Positions 8,367-11,413 of a DNA stretch of 11,413 bases are shown here, piece after piece. A program made the position numbers and the translations under genes. Below the pieces are notes generated by a model. That model was not told the DNA's origin, ran no database searches, and saw nothing but the letters and a program-made list of their open reading frames with translations. Position 1 is the stretch's first letter. Every line of letters begins with the position of its first letter. The stretch is from Actinomycetota bacterium (GTDB taxonomy: Bacteria > Actinomycetota > Acidimicrobiia > Acidimicrobiales > Iamiaceae), in contig JADGOP010000031.1 in NCBI GenBank assembly GCA_017882935.1, positions 1 to 11,413 of the forward strand, written 5' to 3'.

Positions 8367-8744
8367 ATGTCCATGATCCAGCAGACCGTCGCCGAAGGCG
8401 TCGCCGAGATGGCCGGCGCGGCCTTCGACCACGTGGCCGACCTCGTCGACCGCGGCGCGGTGCTCCTCGAAGAGAGCCCACTCGGCCAGGTGACCGGCGC
8501 CGCGCCCGACCCGGCACGGCGGCACCGGGGGCGCTGGCTCGCCGTCGTCGGCGTGGCGGCGCTGACGGTGGGCTGGGTGGTGGTCTCCCGCCGCCGCTCG
8601 TCCGCGAGGTCCGCCGTGGCCGTCGACGAGGTGCTCGACCTGCGCCACGAGGCCGTGCCGGCTCCCGGCGCCATGAACGGGCACCCCGACGGCGCAGCCA
8701 TGAGCCCATTCGAGCCAGGCCCGAGCGGGTCGGTTCCGTCCTGA
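8367..8744 (+). CDS. Small single-span membrane protein of unknown function (125 aa)
   Basis: The start ATG is set by a strong ribosome binding site six bases upstream (8354-8360). Residues 1-45 are probably helical and acidic (IQQTVAEGVAEMAGAAFDHVADLVDRG). They are followed by the basic RRHRGR (51-56), one hydrophobic span WLAVVGVAALTVGWVVV (57-73) and another basic cluster SRRRSS. The rest is a flexible Pro/Gly-rich tail. Basic residues flank the span on both sides, so the orientation is unclear. I do not recognise a family. It starts 46 bases after the beta-helix gene on the same strand, so they may share a transcript. Coding potential is supported by the ribosome binding site, codon use and the membrane segment, but not by a known homologue. 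Confidence 0.65.
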   Translation: MSMIQQTVAEGVAEMAGAAFDHVADLVDRGAVLLEESPLGQVTGAAPDPARRHRGRWLAVVGVAALTVGWVVVSRRRSSARSAVAVDEVLDLRHEAVPAPGAMNGHPDGAAMSPFEPGPSGSVPS

Positions 8745-8864
8745 CCGGCCCCGGTGGCGCCGCACGTGACCGATTCCACCCCCGTCGATCCGAATTCGCG
8801 AGCGTTCGGGGTGTCCCGATCGGTACTGTCCCTCACGGGATCGACATCTCACCGGAGGGACGTC

Positions 8865-9143
8865 ATGCACGTGCAACCTGAGTGCTCCGACCGCGAGTTC
8901 ACCAGCTGGCTGGCCGGCGCGCGCACCGAGGACCAGCTGCGCGAGGCCTACGTCGAGCTGGAAACCGCGCGCCTCCAGCTCTGGACCCCGGGCCACATCG
9001 ACAGCTTCCGGCGCGACCGCTACGAGCGCGACGCCGTGTGCATCGCCCGCCTCGTGCGCATCAAGCGCTCGCTCGCCTCGCAGTGGGCGGCCACCGGCCA
9101 GCTCGACGCGCCCCACGCGGGCGACCGGCTCTCCTCGGTCTGA
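8865..9143 (+). CDS. Small soluble protein of unknown function (92 aa)
   Basis: The frame is open from a GTG at 8754. The ATG at 8865 is preferred because GGAGGGA (8854-8860) sits four bases before it, and codons before it read like non-coding sequence. The protein is charged and probably all-helical: EFTSWLAGARTEDQLREAYVELETARLQLW, then FRRDRYERDAVCIARLVRIKRSLASQW. It has two Cys (7 and about 59) and no signal peptide or membrane span. No family is recognised. The 120-base gap before it is long enough for its own promoter; a TACTGT at 8824-8829 is a weak -10 candidate. Its TGA stop is part of a hairpin shared with the convergent molybdoenzyme gene. Confidence 0.6.
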   Translation: MHVQPECSDREFTSWLAGARTEDQLREAYVELETARLQLWTPGHIDSFRRDRYERDAVCIARLVRIKRSLASQWAATGQLDAPHAGDRLSSV

Positions 9144-9157
9144 CCCAGCCGGGTCAG
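9140..9157. terminator. Candidate bidirectional hairpin at convergent gene ends
   Basis: CTGACCC (9140-9146), loop AGCC (9147-9150) and GGGTCAG (9151-9157) form a perfect 7-bp stem with a 4-base loop. It contains the TGA of the plus-strand gene (9141-9143) and, on the other strand, the TGA of the minus-strand gene (9156-9154). It would fold in both transcripts. There is no T-tract on either side, so intrinsic termination is likely weak or of the U-less type proposed in actinobacteria. Confidence 0.5.
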
Positions 9158-10761
9158 GTCACACGGAGCTGGCGCTGATGCCAGCCCGTGGCCCCGTTCG
9201 GCGCAGGGTCGGCGTAGGCCGAGGTCTGCGTCTGCCCCGTCGCGTCGGTGGCGCGCACCGTGAGGACGTGGTCCCCCGGCGTCGCCTCCCAGACCCACAC
9301 CCACTGCCGCCACGTGTCCCGACTCACCACGTCGCCGAGCCGCGCGACGTGCCACGGACCGTCGTCGACCTGCACCTCCACCTTCGCGACGCCCCGGTGC
9401 TGGGCCCAGGCCACGCCGGCCACGGGCACGCGCCCGGCCTTCACGTCGCCGCTCGGGACGTCGATGCGTGACTCGGTCTTGATCGGGCCGAGCTTCGACC
9501 AGCCCTCGCCGATCCAGTAGCCGTCGAAGCCGTCCCAGGTGGTCAGCTCGATGTCGGTGATCCACTTGGTGGCCGACACGTAGCCGTAGAGGCCGGGCAC
9601 CACCAGGCGGGCCGGGAAGCCGTGGGGGAGGGGGAGCGCTCGGCCGTTCATGCCGAACGCCAACAGGGAGTCGCGGTGCGGGTCGAGGCCCACGTCGAGG
9701 GGGAAGCCCGCGGTGAAGCCGTCGACGCTGGTGGTGGCCACCTGCTGGGCGCCCTTGGTGGGCCGGGCCTCGTTCAACAGGTCGCGCAGCAGCACGCCCT
9801 CCCAGACGGCGTTGCCGATGAGGTTGCCGCCCACCTCGTTCGACACGCAGGTGAGGGTGACCGCCCGCTCGACCTGGGGCCGTGCGAGCAGCTCGGCATA
9901 GGTGAGCTCGACCGGGTGCTCCACCATGCCGTGGATGCGCAGCTTCCAGGTGTCGGCGCGGACGCGGGGGTAGTCGAGCGCGGTGTCGATCCGGTAGAAG
10001 GCCGACGTGGGGGTCACGTACGGCGTCGCCGCGTCGAGCGAGGCACCGGAGGGCGTGACGACGCGGCTCCCGACCGGCGTGGGGAGCCGGGCGGGCACGG
10101 TTGCCTCGGCTGCCGCAGTGGTGTCGTGCTCGAAGCCGCGCGCGAGGGCGGTGGCCGTGGCGGCGACGCCCACCGCGGCGATCGAGCCGCCGAGGAAGCG
10201 ACGCCGCTCGTAGCCGGCCGCGGCGCGCGAGGTGGTGGGCCACGACCGCACCCCGCCGGCCAACTCGGCCTCTGGCCGCTCGGCGGGCGCGGGCCGGTGG
10301 AGCAGGCCGAGCAGCACGGCGACGGCCGCGAGCCCACCGAAGACGGGCCCCCATGCCGCCGAGAGCGACGAGCCCGGCCGCGACACCGCGCACAGGATGC
10401 CCAACAGGGTGAACGCCGAGACCCCGACGACGGCGACCCACCGGTGACGCCTGGCGCCCACGCCGATCGCGGCCGCCACCAGGGAGAGGATCACCAGGAT
10501 GCCGAGGCGGAGCGCGGTCTTGTCGCCGTGCCCGAACGTGCGGATCGCGAACTCGCGGATCGAGATCGGGACGTGGTCGATGACGACGCCACCGACTGCG
10601 TCGACGGGCGTGGGACGGTGCGACGCAGCCGAGACGGCGGCGCCGACGGTCACGGCGACGAGGCCGGCCAGCAGCCCGGCGACGGCCCCCATCCAGCGCG
10701 GCACGACCTGAGGTGTCGGCGGGAGGGCCGCAGCTTCCGGGGGGTCGGGCACGGCGCCCAC
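9154..10761 (-). CDS. Membrane-anchored sulfite-oxidase-type molybdopterin oxidoreductase (535 aa)
   Basis: The enzyme part belongs to the molybdopterin (sulfite oxidase/YedY) fold and should do two-electron redox chemistry outside the cytoplasmic membrane; its substrate is unknown. Four hydrophobic spans come first (about 24-47, 83-101, 107-125, 137-154). A twin-arginine-like ERRRFLGG (185-192) and a fifth hydrophobic stretch (190-206) follow. The catalytic domain runs from about 245 to 425, with WKLRIHGMVEHP, the molybdenum-ligand Cys305 in TLTCVSNEVGG, IGNAVWEGVLL and GYVSATKWITDIEL. An Ig-like dimerisation domain closes the protein (about 430-530), with GVAKVEVQVDDGPW and WRQWVWVWEATPGDH. 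Start choice is uncertain. GTG at 10761 is the longest. GTG at 10752, four bases after AGGGTGGG, has a better ribosome binding site and loses three residues. It is downstream of the flavin-domain gene on the same strand. Confidence 0.88.
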   Translation of the reverse strand: MGAVPDPPEAAALPPTPQVVPRWMGAVAGLLAGLVAVTVGAAVSAASHRPTPVDAVGGVVIDHVPISIREFAIRTFGHGDKTALRLGILVILSLVAAAIGVGARRHRWVAVVGVSAFTLLGILCAVSRPGSSLSAAWGPVFGGLAAVAVLLGLLHRPAPAERPEAELAGGVRSWPTTSRAAAGYERRRFLGGSIAAVGVAATATALARGFEHDTTAAAEATVPARLPTPVGSRVVTPSGASLDAATPYVTPTSAFYRIDTALDYPRVRADTWKLRIHGMVEHPVELTYAELLARPQVERAVTLTCVSNEVGGNLIGNAVWEGVLLRDLLNEARPTKGAQQVATTSVDGFTAGFPLDVGLDPHRDSLLAFGMNGRALPLPHGFPARLVVPGLYGYVSATKWITDIELTTWDGFDGYWIGEGWSKLGPIKTESRIDVPSGDVKAGRVPVAGVAWAQHRGVAKVEVQVDDGPWHVARLGDVVSRDTWRQWVWVWEATPGDHVLTVRATDATGQTQTSAYADPAPNGATGWHQRQLRVT

Positions 10762-10831
10762 CCTAGGTATGCCCGGGCCCGGGTCGGGGGTCGGGCCGGG
10801 TCACCGTTCGCGAATGGTTCGCGGGGCGCCT
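10762..10831 (-). promoter_or_regulatory. Repeat-rich gap upstream of the molybdoenzyme
   Basis: The 70-base gap holds the 12-bp palindrome CCCGGGCCCGGG (10772-10783). It also holds a direct repeat GTTCGCG-AATG-GTTCGCG (10806-10823), whose copies start 11 bases apart, about one helical turn. The first copy overlaps the palindrome TTCGCGAA (10807-10814). Next to the gap, CGCCT-CT-AGGCG (10827-10838) spans the upstream gene's TAG stop. Together these could be an operator or weak terminator-promoter region for the molybdoenzyme gene, but no -10/-35 pair is evident. Confidence 0.35.
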
Positions 10832-11332
10832 CTAGGCGGGATGGCCGGGCACGACGTCGTCCACGCCGGACAGGCGGAGGGGCGTGAACGTGCCGGCCAC
10901 GTCGACCGTGACGGGATCGAGGACCACGCACACGTGGTCGCCGCCCGTGTCGAGGACCTCCAGCTTCCGGCCCACGAACCGGTTCGGCAACCGTTTCAGC
11001 AGCGGGACGCCGCCGGCGCCCGGCCCCCAGGCGAGGCCGGCGAACTTGTCGACCTCGTCGCCCGTGGCGCTCCCGAAGTGCGCCGCGAGGTCGTGGTCGC
11101 CCGCGGCGACGAAGTGCACCGCGAGGTGGTCGGCGAGCCGCGCCACCCGGTAGGTGTGGTTCGCCGTCGACAGCCACACGGCGTAGCGCCACGGCTCGAT
11201 GCTGCACTGCGAGTGGAAGCCGACCAGGCAGCCCGACGGCTCACCGTCGTGCGCGGTGGTGACGATCGTGAGTGCCGAGTCGGCCCGGGCGGTGAGCTCG
11301 GCGAGCGCGGCAGCAGGGTCGGTGGAGGCCAT
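10832..11332 (-). CDS. Flavin reductase-like FMN-binding split-barrel protein (166 aa)
   Basis: The domain matches the flavin-reductase-like (FMN-binding split barrel) family along its length. It shows SALTIVTTAHDGEPSGCLVGFHSQCS (19-44), the SxxNH segment (55-59), AVHFVAAGDHDLAAHFGSATGDEVDKF (71-97), and the closing LEVLDTGGDHVCVVLDPV (124-141), whose GDH is a family hallmark. Members reduce flavins with NAD(P)H, supply FMNH2 to monooxygenases, or bind FMN without known activity; which applies is open. Length is normal for the family. There is no signal peptide, so it is cytoplasmic. The ATG at 11332-11330 lacks an obvious ribosome binding site. An ATG ten bases upstream is out of frame. The molybdoenzyme follows 70 bases downstream on the same strand, so co-transcription is possible. 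Confidence 0.85.
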   Translation of the reverse strand: MASTDPAAALAELTARADSALTIVTTAHDGEPSGCLVGFHSQCSIEPWRYAVWLSTANHTYRVARLADHLAVHFVAAGDHDLAAHFGSATGDEVDKFAGLAWGPGAGGVPLLKRLPNRFVGRKLEVLDTGGDHVCVVLDPVTVDVAGTFTPLRLSGVDDVVPGHPA

Positions 11333-11400
11333 CGGTCGACATGGCTACCCGGTCGGCGGGTGCGGAACCAACGCCGTCCGGGTCCGGCTGCTGGGAGTGC

Positions 11401-11413
11401 GCAGGCGGCCTGC
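11401..11413. repeat. Short inverted repeat at the right window edge
   Basis: GCAGGC-G-GCCTGC is a perfect 13-base palindrome around one base; as a hairpin it would have a 5-bp stem and 3-base loop. It lies about 70 bases upstream of the flavin-domain gene. It may be part of a hairpin or operator that continues outside the window. Nothing else is visible in 11333-11400. Confidence 0.25.

Noticed and set aside
6995..8836. Long minus-strand open frame (613 codons) opposite the beta-helix gene
   Set aside because: Low-complexity Gly/Val/Arg translation without motifs, antisense to a gene with signal peptide, ribosome binding site and regular repeats.
1..11413. Search for a defence, mobile or phage system
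   Set aside because: No nuclease, helicase, integrase, transposase, toxin or reverse transcriptase motif is visible on either strand. The recognised genes are metabolic, redox and surface proteins.

Overview
The window is very GC-rich DNA, with G/C at almost every third codon position and several GTG starts. It encodes two lipobox lipoproteins, one followed by a long Thr/Pro linker, and a secreted protein with a Pro/Thr-rich tail. This fits a high-GC actinobacterium. The Thr/Pro linkers and the phosphoketolase-acetate kinase pair would suit Acidimicrobiia or a relative, but that lineage is an inference I cannot test here. I see no tRNA, rRNA, CRISPR array, insertion sequence, integrase or phage gene. 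The region reads as ordinary chromosomal DNA.

Layout, left to right. (1) 1-807, minus: a lipoprotein esterase of the poly(3-hydroxybutyrate) depolymerase/LpqC type, cut by the left window edge. Only 33 bases separate it from the divergent 841-1866, plus, a putative 2-oxoglutarate/Fe(II) oxygenase-like protein. (2) 1868-2887, minus: a lipoprotein with a phosphodiester-glycosidase (NAGPA/DUF2233-like) domain, tail-to-tail with the oxygenase and one base apart. (3) 2943-4055 and 4060-6423, minus: acetate kinase and phosphoketolase, transcribed in the order phosphoketolase then acetate kinase with a 4-base gap. (4) 6620-8320, plus: a large secreted right-handed beta-helix protein. It is followed on the same strand by two small uncharacterised genes, 8367-8744 (one membrane span) and 8865-9143 (soluble, helical). 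(5) 9154-10761, minus: a membrane-anchored molybdopterin oxidoreductase of the sulfite-oxidase fold. It lies downstream of 10832-11332, minus, a flavin-reductase-like FMN-binding protein, and the two may be co-transcribed.

The clearest functional unit is the phosphoketolase shunt. Phosphoketolase cleaves xylulose-5-phosphate and/or fructose-6-phosphate to acetyl phosphate, and acetate kinase turns acetyl phosphate into acetate and ATP. Much of the rest acts at or outside the membrane: two lipoproteins, the beta-helix protein and the molybdoenzyme. No single gene set here convincingly forms a new defence, mobile or biosynthetic system. The items most worth a second look are the unusual domain architecture of the molybdoenzyme and its flavin-domain neighbour, the non-standard active-site region of the phosphodiester-glycosidase-like lipoprotein, the uncharacterised oxygenase, and a few short hairpins and repeats at gene boundaries.
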